Source: Streptomyces sp. NRRL F-5123 (GTDB lineage: Bacteria > Actinomycetota > Actinomycetes > Streptomycetales > Streptomycetaceae). Taken from it: a stretch of DNA of 64,000 nt. Positions within the stretch are counted from its first letter, which is position 1, and each line of letters begins with the position of its first letter. Under the pieces are notes generated by a model. The model searched no databases and was not told the origin of the DNA. It was given only the letters and a program-made list of their open reading frames with translations. The DNA lies in assembly GCF_000721495.1 (NCBI RefSeq), contig NZ_JOHY01000039.1, forward strand, positions 1-64,000, read 5' to 3'. A program made the position numbers and the translations under genes. This document shows, in pieces, positions 31,405 through 40,900 of this stretch.

Positions 31405-32403
31405 ATGACCGACCGAACCACCCCGTCCGCGCGTCCCGCGCGCCGGTTGCTGCTCGTCCACGCCCACCCGGACGACGAGACGATCAACAACGGCGCCACC
31501 ATGGCGAAGTACGCGGCCGAAGGCGCCCTCGTCACCCTGGTCACGTGCACCCTGGGTGAGGAGGGCGAGGTCATTCCGCCCGACCTCGCGCACCTGACGG
31601 CGGACCGGGACGACACCCTCGGCGAACACCGCGTCGGCGAACTGGCCGCCGCGATGGCCGAACTGGGCGTCACCGACCACCGCTTCCTCGGCGGCCCCGG
31701 CCGCTACCGCGACTCCGGCATGATGGGCGTCGCCCAGAACGAGGTGCCCGGCTGCTTCTGGCAGGCCGACCTGGACGAGGCGGCCGGCCATCTGGCCGAG
31801 GTCATCATGGACGTACGCCCGCAGGCGCTCGTCACCTACGACGACAACGGCGGCTACGGCCACCCCGACCACATCCAGGCCCACCGGGTCGCGATGCGCG
31901 GTTACGAGCTCGCCGCCGGGCAGGGCCACCGGGTCGACCGGGTCTTCGAGATCTGCACCCCGCGCTCGGCCGTCGAGGAGGGCTTCGCCCGGGTCGCCGC
32001 GGCCGGCAAGGACTTCCCCTTCGGCGGCGTCGCGACCCCCGACGACATCCCGGGCGTGGTCGACGACGCGCACGTGAGCGTCGTGATCGACGGCAGCGCG
32101 TACGCGGACCGCAAGACCGCGGCGATGCGCGCGCACGCCACCCAGATCGCCGTGGACGGCCCCTTCTTCGCGCTCTCCAACGATCTGGGCCAGCCCTTCT
32201 TCAGTACCGAGTGCTACCGCCAGGTGCACGGCGACCCGCTCCCCGGCGCCGCGGCCGGCGCCCCGGTGACCGACCTCTTCGCCCGCAGGCCCGGCGGCAA
32301 CTCCGGCTCCGGGCCGGGCTCCGGGGCCGGATCGGGCTCCCCGGCCGGCTCCGGCTCCGGCTTCGGCTTCGACGACGACGGCCTCGGTGGAGGTGCCGCG
32401 TGA
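31405..32403 (+). CDS. mshB: Mycothiol biosynthesis GlcNAc-Ins deacetylase MshB
   Basis: This 332-residue zinc deacetylase removes the acetyl group from GlcNAc-inositol, the second committed step of mycothiol synthesis in actinomycetes. The LmbE-like fold is shown by AHPDDE at residues 20-25 (H21, D24 as zinc ligands) and the third-ligand motif HPDH at about 153-156. Catalytic D23 is in place. Residues after about 295 form a Gly/Ser-rich low-complexity tail ([13 protein letters not shown]...) that the family does not need. It overlaps the next gene by 4 nt (GTGA). Confidence 0.93.
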   Translation: MTDRTTPSARPARRLLLVHAHPDDETINNGATMAKYAAEGALVTLVTCTLGEEGEVIPPDLAHLTADRDDTLGEHRVGELAAAMAELGVTDHRFLGGPGRYRDSGMMGVAQNEVPGCFWQADLDEAAGHLAEVIMDVRPQALVTYDDNGGYGHPDHIQAHRVAMRGYELAAGQGHRVDRVFEICTPRSAVEEGFARVAAAGKDFPFGGVATPDDIPGVVDDAHVSVVIDGSAYADRKTAAMRAHATQIAVDGPFFALSNDLGQPFFSTECYRQVHGDPLPGAAAGAPVTDLFARRPGGNSGSGPGSGAGSGSPAGSGSGFGFDDDGLGGGAA

Positions 32404-32768
32404 CCACCCCTCTCTCCCTGGGCCGGCTCCTCGGCTACCTCGGTCTCGCCGTGCTCGGCGCCCTCGTCGCGCTCGCCGGGGCGCTCGTCCAGGCGGGCCT
32501 CTTCCCCGGCGGGCTGCTGCTGAGCCTCGCGGGATGCGTGGCGCTCTTCTACGGCGGCCTGAAGGCCACCGGCAGCCGGGTGGGGGTGGCGGTGCCCGCC
32601 GGAATCTGGCTGATCTCGGTGATCCTGCTGAGCACCACCCGGCCCGAGGGCGACTTCCTCTTCGCGGCCGGCGCCGGCTCGTACCTCTACCTGCTGGGCG
32701 GCGCCCTGGCCGCCGTGATCTGCGCCACTTTGCCGCAACTGCTGCCATCAGGGGCGAATAGGGCCTGA
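32400..32768 (+). CDS. Small integral membrane protein downstream of mshB
   Basis: This 122-residue protein starts at a GTG that overlaps the mshB stop by 4 nt, with GGAGGTG upstream. Four hydrophobic segments are visible: [60 protein letters not shown], and [19 protein letters not shown]. That suggests a four-helix membrane protein. I believe it belongs to a DUF6113-like family often found next to mshB in Streptomyces, but the link is from memory. Function unknown; coupling to mshB may be only organisational. Confidence 0.8.
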   Translation: MTTPLSLGRLLGYLGLAVLGALVALAGALVQAGLFPGGLLLSLAGCVALFYGGLKATGSRVGVAVPAGIWLISVILLSTTRPEGDFLFAAGAGSYLYLLGGALAAVICATLPQLLPSGANRA

Positions 32769-32921
32769 CTTGGCGGGCAGGGGCGAGGCCGTGGTTGGCT
32801 GGCCCTGAGCGTTCCGCCCGACCAGGGCCGCCGCTGGCGGCCGGTCGGTATGGTGGGGCCCGCCGGCGAGCCGCAAGCGGGGAACCATGTCGGGCGGCGA
32901 AGCACACCGGGAGAGCCTGCT

Positions 32922-35288
32922 TTGACTCGTGAAACAGACAGTTCGTCCTCCGGGGCACAGGGCCGCGGCGGCGCCGCGTACCCGTCCGGGACGCAGCCGT
33001 ACGGCAGCCGTCCCTTCCCCTCCCTGCACCCGCAGGAGCGGCCCCGGTCCGCGGACGCAACCGACGACGGCAGCGGCTCCGTCCCCGGCACGGGTTCCGC
33101 TTCCGGCACCGGGCCCGAGCCGGGCGCGGGCGAGCCGCCGCTCCCGGACGAGCCCAGGACCGAGACGACGCTGACGACCCGGATCCGCATCAACATCCCC
33201 GGGTCGCGGCCGATCCCGCCCGTCGTCGTCCGCACGCCGGTCGACGAGGCCGCCGCTGCCGCGCCGGCCGAGGAGGCGCCCGAGGCCGAGCCGGAGGCCC
33301 GGCCCGAGCCGGAGCCCGAGAAGGCCACCAGCGACTGGTTCTCGCCCCGCAAGCCCGTGGCCGCGACCGAGGGCGCCGAGGAAGAAGCGCCGCCGCCTGC
33401 CGCGGAGGCCCCCTACGCCGGCGGTGTGCCTTACCTGCCGCCGCCGGTGGGCGGTGCGCCCGGCGAGGCGGAGGCGGCCCGCGGGCCGCACGACACCCCC
33501 GCGCAGGGCTTCCCCGCGCCCTTCGCCGGGCAGGCCCCGCCGCCGCCCTTCGGCTCACCCTTCGACACCGGTTCCGTACCGCGCCCGCCCGCGCCCGACA
33601 CCTCGCCCTTCGCCGCCCGTTCGCCCTACGACACGGCGGCGATGCCCGCGGCCGACGAGGGCCGCTCGCCGTACGACACCGGGTCGATGCCGATTCCGGG
33701 TGGCGGGCCTTCGCCGTACGACACGGGGTCGTCGCGGCTGCCCGGCGACGCGCCCTCCCCGTACGACACGGGGTCGACGCGGATCCCGGGTGGCGGGCCT
33801 TCGCCGTACGACACGGGGTCGTCGCGGCTGCCCGGTGATGCGCCCTCCCCGTACGACACGGGGTCGACGCGGATCCCGGGTGGCGGGCCTTCGCCGTACG
33901 ACACGGGTGCGACTCCGGTCGTAGGCGACCCGCAGTCCCCGTACGACACCGGGTCCCACTCCCCGTACGACACCGGGTCGCAGCCGTTCGGGACCGAGGA
34001 CTTCCCGCCAGGGGTGCCGCGGCCGACGGCTTCCGACCCGGCGAGCGCGAGTTACACCGTGCCTGCCTTCGGCGACACGCTCAGCCCGCCGGACGGCCCG
34101 ACCGCCGGTCCCGCGACCGGTGCCATGAACGTGCCGCCGCTCACGCCCGACCCCGCGCACACGCCGCCCGGCGGCACCGGGCGGGTGTCCGGCGACACGC
34201 TCGTGAGCGGTATCCCCACCGTGCCGCCCGGCGGTCCCCGCGCCCCGCGCCCGGCGGCGCCGCGCAGACCCGAGCCCGACCGCGAGCCGGAGCCCGCCGC
34301 CAAGCCCGCCGCGCCCGCGCCCGCTGCGGCCCGGCCGGCGAAGAAGGGCCGCTCCAAGCCCGTGCTGCTGGGCGCCGGCGTGGTCGCCGTACTGGTCCTC
34401 GCGTACGGCGCGGGCCTGCTCATGAACCACGCCGACGTGCCCAAGGGCACCACCGCCTTCGGCGTCGACATCGGCAACCAGAACCGCGCCGCCGCGGTCA
34501 AGCTGCTCGACGACGCGCTCGGCGACCGCGCCAGCGCGCCCCTCCAGCTCAGCATCGGCGGAACCAGGACGACCCTGAAGCCGTCCGTGGCGGGACTGTC
34601 CGTCGACACGGACGCGACCGTGCGGGCCGTCGCGCACGCCGACTACAACCCGGTCTCGGTGATCGGCTCGCTCTTCGGCGGCAGCCGCACCGCGAGTCCC
34701 GTCTACGTCATAGACGAGGACAAGCTCAAGGCGGCGCTCCAGACGCTCGCCGGCAAGGGCGACGGCGGCAGCGAGGGCATGGTGCGCTTCGAGGACCACA
34801 AGGCGATCGCCGTGCCCGGCAAGGCCCGTCACACCGTCGACGTGGACTCCGCGGCGCAGAAGATCGAGGCGGCCTACCGCACCCGCGTGGAGACCGCGGC
34901 GGACCCGGTGGTGGCGCTCGACGCCGGCACCGTCGCCCCGAAGGTCACCCAGGCCGAACTCGACCGCGCCGTCAACGGCTTCGGCAAGACCGCGATGTCC
35001 GGCCGGGTGACGGTGCGGGCGGACGCCGCGCACTTCATCTCGTTCGACAACACCCTGCCGCAGTTCCTGACGATGACGGCCGACCCGGAGGGCAAGCTCG
35101 CGCCGCACATCGACCTGGTCAAGCTCAAGGAGCTGTACGGCAAGGCCTTCAAGAACGTGAAGCTGGAGCGCGGCGACGGCTCCAAGACCGCCGTCACCCC
35201 GCAGGACGTCGCGACCGCCCTCATCCAGGCGCTCCACGCGACCGACCCCGCCGGGCGCACGGTGACCTTCCCGAACGTCGCCCGGTAG
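32922..35288 (+). CDS. Membrane-anchored protein with SPYDTG repeat tract and peptidoglycan-binding-like C-terminus
   Basis: This is a 788-residue protein from a TTG start at 32922 (GGGAGAG 6-7 nt upstream). The N-terminal ~470 residues are low-complexity, rich in Pro, Gly, Ala and Glu, and presumably cytoplasmic and disordered. They include nine 'SPYDT' units at residues about 236-353. A single helix (VLLGAGVVAVLVLAYGAGLLM, about 478-498) follows a Lys/Arg-rich stretch. The exported part begins VPKGTTAFGVDIGNQNRAAAVKLLDDAL, typical of the PG_binding_4 domain found in YoaR/VanW-type proteins. No VanW domain follows. Likely wall-associated; function unknown. Confidence 0.82.
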   Translation: MTRETDSSSSGAQGRGGAAYPSGTQPYGSRPFPSLHPQERPRSADATDDGSGSVPGTGSASGTGPEPGAGEPPLPDEPRTETTLTTRIRINIPGSRPIPPVVVRTPVDEAAAAAPAEEAPEAEPEARPEPEPEKATSDWFSPRKPVAATEGAEEEAPPPAAEAPYAGGVPYLPPPVGGAPGEAEAARGPHDTPAQGFPAPFAGQAPPPPFGSPFDTGSVPRPPAPDTSPFAARSPYDTAAMPAADEGRSPYDTGSMPIPGGGPSPYDTGSSRLPGDAPSPYDTGSTRIPGGGPSPYDTGSSRLPGDAPSPYDTGSTRIPGGGPSPYDTGATPVVGDPQSPYDTGSHSPYDTGSQPFGTEDFPPGVPRPTASDPASASYTVPAFGDTLSPPDGPTAGPATGAMNVPPLTPDPAHTPPGGTGRVSGDTLVSGIPTVPPGGPRAPRPAAPRRPEPDREPEPAAKPAAPAPAAARPAKKGRSKPVLLGAGVVAVLVLAYGAGLLMNHADVPKGTTAFGVDIGNQNRAAAVKLLDDALGDRASAPLQLSIGGTRTTLKPSVAGLSVDTDATVRAVAHADYNPVSVIGSLFGGSRTASPVYVIDEDKLKAALQTLAGKGDGGSEGMVRFEDHKAIAVPGKARHTVDVDSAAQKIEAAYRTRVETAADPVVALDAGTVAPKVTQAELDRAVNGFGKTAMSGRVTVRADAAHFISFDNTLPQFLTMTADPEGKLAPHIDLVKLKELYGKAFKNVKLERGDGSKTAVTPQDVATALIQALHATDPAGRTVTFPNVAR
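33631..33981 (+). repeat. In-frame tandem repeat encoding SPYDTGS units
   Basis: A 90-bp (30-residue) period is clear: 'tggcgggcct' recurs at 33701, 33791 and 33881. Each 90-bp unit contains two related 15-residue halves (PSPYDTGSSRLPGDA and PSPYDTGSTRIPGGG). Degenerate copies flank them, nine SPYDT units in all. The repeat is in frame and near-perfect at DNA level, so unit number is likely to vary between strains. Confidence 0.92.
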
Positions 35289-35327
35289 GGCCCGGCTCCC
35301 AGGGGCGGCCAGAGGCCCGCGGAGGCC

Positions 35328-35651
35328 TCAGGGGGCCTCTTCCGGCAGGCCCGCGCGGACCTCCGCGAGGGCCTGCCGGCTCACCCGGTGTATGTCGCCG
35401 ACCTCACGCGCGGCCCGGGCCGGCGAGGCCGCCAGCATCCGGCCCGCCAGCTCGCTCTTGATCGCGATGAGGGCCAGCGCGTGTCCGAGCCCGTCGTGCA
35501 GGTCGCGGGCGCGGGCCACCGCCTGCCGGGCCTCGCGCAGCTCGCGTCCCGCCCGGGCCAGCCGCGCGCCCGCCAGCGCGCCGCCGAGCAGCACCGCGCA
35601 GGCCGCGGCTGCCCGCATGCCGGCCGCGTGCGGCGGCGTGGGGAGCGTCAC
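35328..35651 (-). pseudogene. Truncated DesK-type sensor histidine kinase remnant
   Basis: This 107-residue frame from a GTG start encodes one hydrophobic helix ([19 protein letters not shown]) followed directly by a HisKA_3 dimerisation domain. The H-box is [22 protein letters not shown] stop comes just after the second DHp helix ([14 protein letters not shown]), so the whole ATP-binding domain is missing. Kinases of this family usually have four to six N-terminal helices and an HATPase domain (about 380 residues), so both ends are lost. It starts 7 nt after the ABC-2 permease stop, where Streptomyces often carries an intact kinase followed by a regulator. It could still be translated as a phospho-acceptor fragment. 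Confidence 0.75.
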
Positions 35652-35658
35652 GGCGCCG

Positions 35659-36399
35659 TCACGCCTTCCGGGTGTCCTTGCGGTACAGCCAGGCGGCCGT
35701 GCCCGCGAAGAGCAGCAGGTAGACGACCAGCACCGTGACGTCCTTGGCGTGCGGGGCGTCGCCGAACTCGATGGACTGGCCCAGCGCCGCGTACGCCCGG
35801 CCCGGCAGATAGCCGGCGACGGTGCGCAGCCAGTGCGGGAAGGTCGTGAAGGGCACCCACAGGCCGCCCAGCATCGCGAGCGCGAAGTAGCACAGCATCG
35901 AGACCGGCCGGGCGACGTCCGTCGTGGCGACGTAGCCGATCGCGACGCCCAGCGCCGCGAAGACCATGCTGCCCGCCCAGACGCTCGCCAGGAGTGCCAC
36001 CCACTGCCACGCGTCCAGCGACACGCCCTTCACCGCCGCGCCAAGCACCAGCACGATCAGGATCGACGGCAGGCTCACGGTGGCCGCCGAGGCGATCTTC
36101 GCCGTGACGTAGCCGCGGCCCGGCAGCGCGGTGAGCCGCAGCTGCCGCACCCAGCCCTTCTCGCGCTCGCGGGCGATGCGCTCGGCATTGCCCATCAGCA
36201 CCGCGGTCATCGCGCCGAAGGCGGCCATCGCGACCATGTAGTACGCGACCACGGTCAGGTCGGAGCCGTCCAGCTTCTTGTGCTTGTCCGCGCCCGCCGT
36301 GATGATCAGGAAGAGGAAGCCGGGGTAGAGCACCGAGAAGAACATGAACTTGCGGTTGCGCAATGTACGCAGGATTTCCAGCTTGACCAGGGTCTTCAT
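35659..36399 (-). CDS. ABC-2 type exporter permease
   Basis: This is a 246-residue membrane subunit. I chose the ATG at 36399, which overlaps the ATPase stop by 4 nt (ATGA). The N-terminus is [20 protein letters not shown], then about six helices ([118 protein letters not shown]). The pattern is of DrrB/NatB-like exporters. It works with the ATPase encoded upstream. The substrate (lipid, drug or peptide) is unknown. Confidence 0.88.
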   Translation of the reverse strand: MKTLVKLEILRTLRNRKFMFFSVLYPGFLFLIITAGADKHKKLDGSDLTVVAYYMVAMAAFGAMTAVLMGNAERIAREREKGWVRQLRLTALPGRGYVTAKIASAATVSLPSILIVLVLGAAVKGVSLDAWQWVALLASVWAGSMVFAALGVAIGYVATTDVARPVSMLCYFALAMLGGLWVPFTTFPHWLRTVAGYLPGRAYAALGQSIEFGDAPHAKDVTVLVVYLLLFAGTAAWLYRKDTRKA

Positions 36400-37391
36400 C
36401 GGGCGTCCGCCTCCCCGGCGGGCAGCGCGCCGGCGTCGTCGCGCGCGGCGTCCGCCGCGTCGGTGATGGCCAGGAAGGCCTGCTCCAGGCCGAGCCCGGA
36501 GACCTCCAGGTTGCGCGGGTAGAGGCCGAGGCCGTAGAGCGCGTGCACGGTGGCGTCCGCGTCGTCGGAGCGGATGCGGACGGTCGGGCCGGTGATGTCC
36601 AGACCCACCAGATGCGGCAGGGCGCGCAACGCGGCCTCGTCGATCGTCCCTTCGAGGTCGAAGGTCACCCGGCGGGCGCCGGCCCGCGCCTTGATCTCCG
36701 CCGCGGTGCCGTCCGCGATCAGCCGCCCCTGGTGCAGCACCAGCACGCGGTCGGCGATCGCGTCGGCCTCCTCCAGGTAGTGCGTGGCGAAGAGCACCGT
36801 GCGGCCCTCCTCCACCTGCCCGCGCATGGTCGCCCAGAACGCCTGCCGGGCGCTGACGTCCATGCCCACGGTCGGCTCGTCCAGCACGATCAGGTCGTTC
36901 GCCCCGGCGGTGGCCAGCGCGAAGCGCACCCGCTGCTCCTGACCGCCCGACAGCTTGTCGACCATGCGGGACGCGATGTCCGTGACGCCCGCCGAGGCCA
37001 GCACCTGCTCCACCGGATACGCCTTCGGATGCAGGTCGCACGCGAGCCCCACCAGCTCGCGCACCGTCACCTCCTCCATGAGCCCGCCGCTCTGCAGCAT
37101 GGCCCCGACCCGGCCGGCCTCGATGGCCTGCGCCGGCGTCGTCCCGAAGACCCGCACCCGGCCGCCGTCGGCGTTCTTCAGCCCGAGCAGCAGGTCGAGC
37201 GCGGTGGACTTCCCCGCGCCGTTCGGCCCGAGCAGCGCCACCGTCTCTCCGGGGTACAGCTCCAGGCTCAGCTCCGCCACGGCGCGCACGGCCCCGTAGC
37301 TCTTGTCCACCGACACGAACTCCACGGCGGGCCGCCCCGCCTCCCGGGGCTCCGCCGCCGTGCCGTCCGTCGTGGTCGCCGTCGTTCTCAT
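36396..37391 (-). CDS. ABC exporter ATP-binding subunit
   Basis: This is a 331-residue ATPase of the DrrA/CcmA-like group. Walker A is GPNGAGKST (near residues 54-62). The signature is LSGGQEQRVRFALA, where the usual QRQR reads QEQR. Walker B is DLIVLDEPTVGMD and the H-loop is in FATHYLEEAD. A C-terminal domain of about 100 residues follows the nucleotide-binding domain, as in drug exporters. GGAGG precedes the ATG. It is first in a leftward operon with the permease and kinase remnant. A short palindrome upstream at 37451-37464 is a candidate operator. Confidence 0.9.
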   Translation of the reverse strand: MRTTATTTDGTAAEPREAGRPAVEFVSVDKSYGAVRAVAELSLELYPGETVALLGPNGAGKSTALDLLLGLKNADGGRVRVFGTTPAQAIEAGRVGAMLQSGGLMEEVTVRELVGLACDLHPKAYPVEQVLASAGVTDIASRMVDKLSGGQEQRVRFALATAGANDLIVLDEPTVGMDVSARQAFWATMRGQVEEGRTVLFATHYLEEADAIADRVLVLHQGRLIADGTAAEIKARAGARRVTFDLEGTIDEAALRALPHLVGLDITGPTVRIRSDDADATVHALYGLGLYPRNLEVSGLGLEQAFLAITDAADAARDDAGALPAGEADAR

Positions 37392-37450
37392 ACCTCCACC
37401 CTGCCGCGCCGGGCGGTCGGCTCGGCAGTGCCGTGGGTCGTATCTTCCGC

Positions 37451-37464
37451 ATGACAGATGTCAT
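37451..37464. promoter_or_regulatory. Palindromic candidate operator upstream of the ABC exporter
   Basis: ATGACA-GA-TGTCAT is a 6-2-6 inverted repeat, 60 nt upstream of the ATPase start and AT-rich in a very GC-rich setting. It could be a dimeric response-regulator or repressor site. The orphan LuxR-type regulator at 42099 is a candidate ligand, by inference only. Confidence 0.45.
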
Positions 37465-37586
37465 ACGGGGGGTGTACGGGGCGGGGCCCGGCGTACCGCG
37501 GGCGGTGTCGGGGCCGTGCGGTGGCGGCCCGCGCGCGGTGTGGGTCGGCCCCGGGGCTCGGGGAGCCGCGGGGCCGGGTGGGGGGC

Positions 37587-37602
37587 GGGCCCGTACGGGC
37601 CC
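37587..37602 (-). terminator. Palindromic terminator-like element after the 26-residue peptide gene
   Basis: The perfect 16-bp palindrome gggcccgtacgggccc lies 15 nt after the peptide-gene stop on the minus strand. Extra GC pairing flanks it. It would separate the peptide gene from the ABC exporter operon. Confidence 0.55.
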
Positions 37603-37617
37603 CTTGCGGAGGGCGGG

Positions 37618-37698
37618 TCAGGCGAACGGGAACCAGCCGGCGCGGAGCGTGGCGGATGCCTCGGAGCTGCCCGGAGCCATGACGTCGGGGGTCTTCAT
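37618..37698 (-). CDS. Free-standing 26-residue peptide gene
   Basis: This is a short frame starting MKTPDVMAPG and ending LRAGWFPFA, with no cysteine. Reasons to think it is real: 22 of 25 sense codons after the start end in G or C; GGAAGG lies 10 nt upstream of the ATG; and a 16-bp palindrome follows the stop. It is acidic to neutral at the N-terminus and aromatic at the C-terminus (W-F-P-F), which resembles a small signalling or modified peptide. No peptide-modifying enzyme lies next to it; the nearest genes are the ABC exporter and the PP2C phosphatase. Function unknown, and it may yet prove not to be translated. Confidence 0.55.
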   Translation of the reverse strand: MKTPDVMAPGSSEASATLRAGWFPFA

Positions 37699-37997
37699 TG
37701 TCGGCGTACCTTCCCATGCCTCGCTGTTCTGGCGGGGAGACCGCCGGATGACGGCGGCTCGCCCGGGCACATCATAGGTCCGCCGAGCGCGGGTGATCAT
37801 GGTCGCCCCCGCGCGGACCAGCCCCTACCGCCGCGCGAGGCGGCCGACTTGGCGGGCCGGTGACGGGCGGTCCGGCGGGCGGCCGGGTGCGGCGAACGGC
37901 GTAAGAATGGCGGAAGAGTGAACGAAAGCGGCTGAAGCGGGGCAGATCAGCCAGGACGACCAGGAAGCACGGCGGACGCGAGGCTGGTGATGCGCTG
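37699..37997. other. Region upstream of the peptide gene and the PP2C phosphatase gene
   Basis: About 300 bp between divergent starts. The right part (37900-37980) is purine-rich and AT-richer ('gcgtaagaatggcggaagag') and likely carries the rightward promoter. The left part should hold the leftward promoter of the 26-residue peptide gene. Longer frames here have poor codon bias and were not called. Confidence 0.4.
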
Positions 37998-40900
37998 ATG
38001 GTTCCGGCACCGGACGGTGGTCCAGGCCAAGGGACCCCCGACGGCTGGGATCCCGGTGGTCCCGGCACAGGAGGTTCCCGGGCCGGCGGTGACGGCGGGC
38101 CGGGAAAGGCTCATTCCGGCGGCGACGGGTCCGGCGCGTGCGATGCCCGCGACCTCGTGCGGATCCGGCTGGTGGAGGCGGTCGAAGGGCACGGTGAGGC
38201 CGAACTCCTGCGGCTGGCACTGCAGCAGGCCGTCGGCGCGCTCGGCGGCTACGGCGGGCTCGTCCATATGGCCGGGGCCGAGGGGCTGCTGCGGCTGGTG
38301 GCCGCCAACGGGCTGCCCGGCCCGGCCGTCCACCGCTGGGAGGAGCTGTCCTCGCGGGCCTCCACCGCCCCCGCGCTCGCCGTGACCCGTGGCACGGTGT
38401 GCTGGTCGACCCGCAGGCCGCCCGCCCGCGGTGAGGCGCCCGCCGCCGCGCCCGTCGGCCCGCCGGGCCTGGACCGCCCCGCGAGGGCCGGCGACCGGCC
38501 GCCCTCCTCCACGGGGCCCGCCGACGCCGGTGAGGAGGCCGTGGCGGAGCTGCCCGGCGGGATGGTGGCCGCGCCCGTCATGGTCGGCGGTATCCCCGTC
38601 GGCACCCTCGCCGTCCTCACCGGCGAGCCACCGGACGCCGCCGCCCAGGACTTCCTGGCCCGGCTCGCCCGCACGGTCGGCGAGCGGCTGCCGCACACCC
38701 GCCGGCGGTTCGGCGGGGCCGGCCCGTGGTGGCAGGAGCCCGCCGGGGTGCGCGAGCAGGTCGTGCAGCAGATCAGGGTCGGCACCTGGAGCTGGGACCT
38801 GGCGACCGGCCGGCTGGACGTCGACGACACGGCCGAGGACCTGCTCCCGGCCGCCGGTCTGGACCCGGACACCTGGGACCACCGGATCGAGACGTGGATG
38901 GCGCGCGTCCACCCCGACGACCGGCCGGGCGTGCAGGAGTCCGTGGCGACGGCGCTGGCCGGACGGCAGCCGTACGCCGTCGAATACCGCGTCGTCGGTG
39001 CGGACGGCGAGGTCAGCTGGGTGGAGCTGCGGGCGGTTTTCGAGTACGACGGGACCGGCCGGGCCGTCCGGCTGGCCGGCACCGTCTGGGACGTGACGGC
39101 CCGGCGCAGCAAACTCACCTGGCTCGCCGGACTCTTCGAACGGCACCCCGACCCCATCCATGTGCTGGACGCCGACGACCGCGTCGAGTGGGCCAACCGG
39201 GCCGCCCGCGCGCTGGGCCAGGGCGGGGGCGCGAAAGTTCTCGGGCAGATCCCGTGGGAGACCGTGCCCGACATCGCCGACCAGGGCAGGCCGATGCTCG
39301 CCGCGGCCCGCGCCGCCCCCGGCAAGGCCGTGTCGACCGAGCTGACGTACGAGGGCCCGAAGGGCGAACGGGTCTCCTGGCTGGTGCGGGCGGTGGACGT
39401 CGGCGGCTTCGTCGCCACCCAGATGGCCGACGTCACCGAGCAGAAGGCGGCCGAGACGGCACGGGCCGAGCGCACCCGCCGGATGATCGAGCTGAACGCG
39501 GCGCTGATCCGCGCGCTCGACACCGGGGACGTCATCGAGGTGCTCGTCCGGCACCTCCTGCCGATGGTCGCCGCCGAGGGCCTCATCGTGCTCGACCTGA
39601 CCGGGCCCGCGCCCCGGCTCGTCGCCGTGACGGGCTACTCCGCGGACTACAGCGCCGAGCTGGAGGCGCCCGGGATGCTGCAGCGCATCGCCGACGTCGT
39701 CGGCAGCGCCGGGCCGCGGTATTTCTCCACCCCGGAGGAGATGGAGGCCGAGCTGCCGAGCGTGGCCGCCCGTGCCCGGCAGGGCGGCAAGCGCGCGTGG
39801 GCGACGCTGCCGCTGGTCGTCAACGACCGCCGTGTCGGCGCGTGCGTCATCAGCTGGTCCGCCCCGCACGAATTCCCGGACGACGAGCGCTCGCTGCTCG
39901 GCACGATCGCCGTCGTCATCGCCCAGTCGCTGGCCAACGCCCGGCAGTACGAGGACGCCCGGCACCGCGCCGAACGCCTCCAGGCGGAACTGCTGCCCGG
40001 CGGCCTGCCGCACACCGTCGGTGTCCGCGCCAAGGCCCGCTACCGGCTCGCGGAGGGCGAGGAGGTCGGCGGCGACTGGTACGACACGATCGCGCTGCCC
40101 GGCGGCCGCAGCCTCGCCGTCATCGGCGACATCCGCGGCCACGGCCTCGAACAGGCCATCGCCATGGGCATCCTCCGGCACGCCGCCCTTGCCGTCGCCT
40201 CGCTCGACCTGCCCGTCGACGAGGTCATGGCCCACCTCAACGACGCCGCCGGCCGCCTCGGCCCGCTCACCGCGACCTGCATGCTGGTGCTCTACGACGC
40301 CACCACCGGCGCCTGCCGCTTCGCCTCCGCCGGCCACCCGCCGCCCGTCCTGCTGACCCCCGGCGGCGAGGCCCACGAGATGGACCTGCCCAGCGGGCAG
40401 CCGCTCGGCCAGGCGTCGGTGCCCGCGCCCGTCATGCACACCCCGCTGCCCGAGGGCAGCGTCCTGGTCCTCTACAGCGACGGCCTGCTGGACGGCGACC
40501 CGCGCGACACCGGGCCGCTCACCGACCTCGTCACCCGCTACGGCGCCACCGTCCCGCTGCCGCAGGAGGAGGAGCGCCGCGACGCGTGGCTCGACACGCT
40601 GTGCGACACGATCGGCGGCCATCTGCCCTCGGCGCCGCACCGGGACGACGACGCGGCGCTCATGGCCCTCGCCCTGGGCCGCGTCCCCGCCGAGCGGGTC
40701 GCCGTGTGGGACCTGCCGTTCGCGCCCGAGACCGCCGGCCGCGGCCGCGCGCTGGCCGCCGAGCGGATCGCCGCGTGGGGGCTCGACGACCTCACCGACA
40801 CGGCCACGCTCGTGGTGAGCGAGCTGATCGGCAACGCGGTACGGCACGCCGTCGGCATCGGCACGGACGTCGCCGACGACACGGCGGGCCATATGCGGCT

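Noticed and set aside
37303..37863. A 186-codon plus-strand frame over the ABC exporter promoter
   Set aside because: It runs through the promoter and palindrome and overlaps the exporter ATPase start; low-complexity translation with no ribosome site of note.
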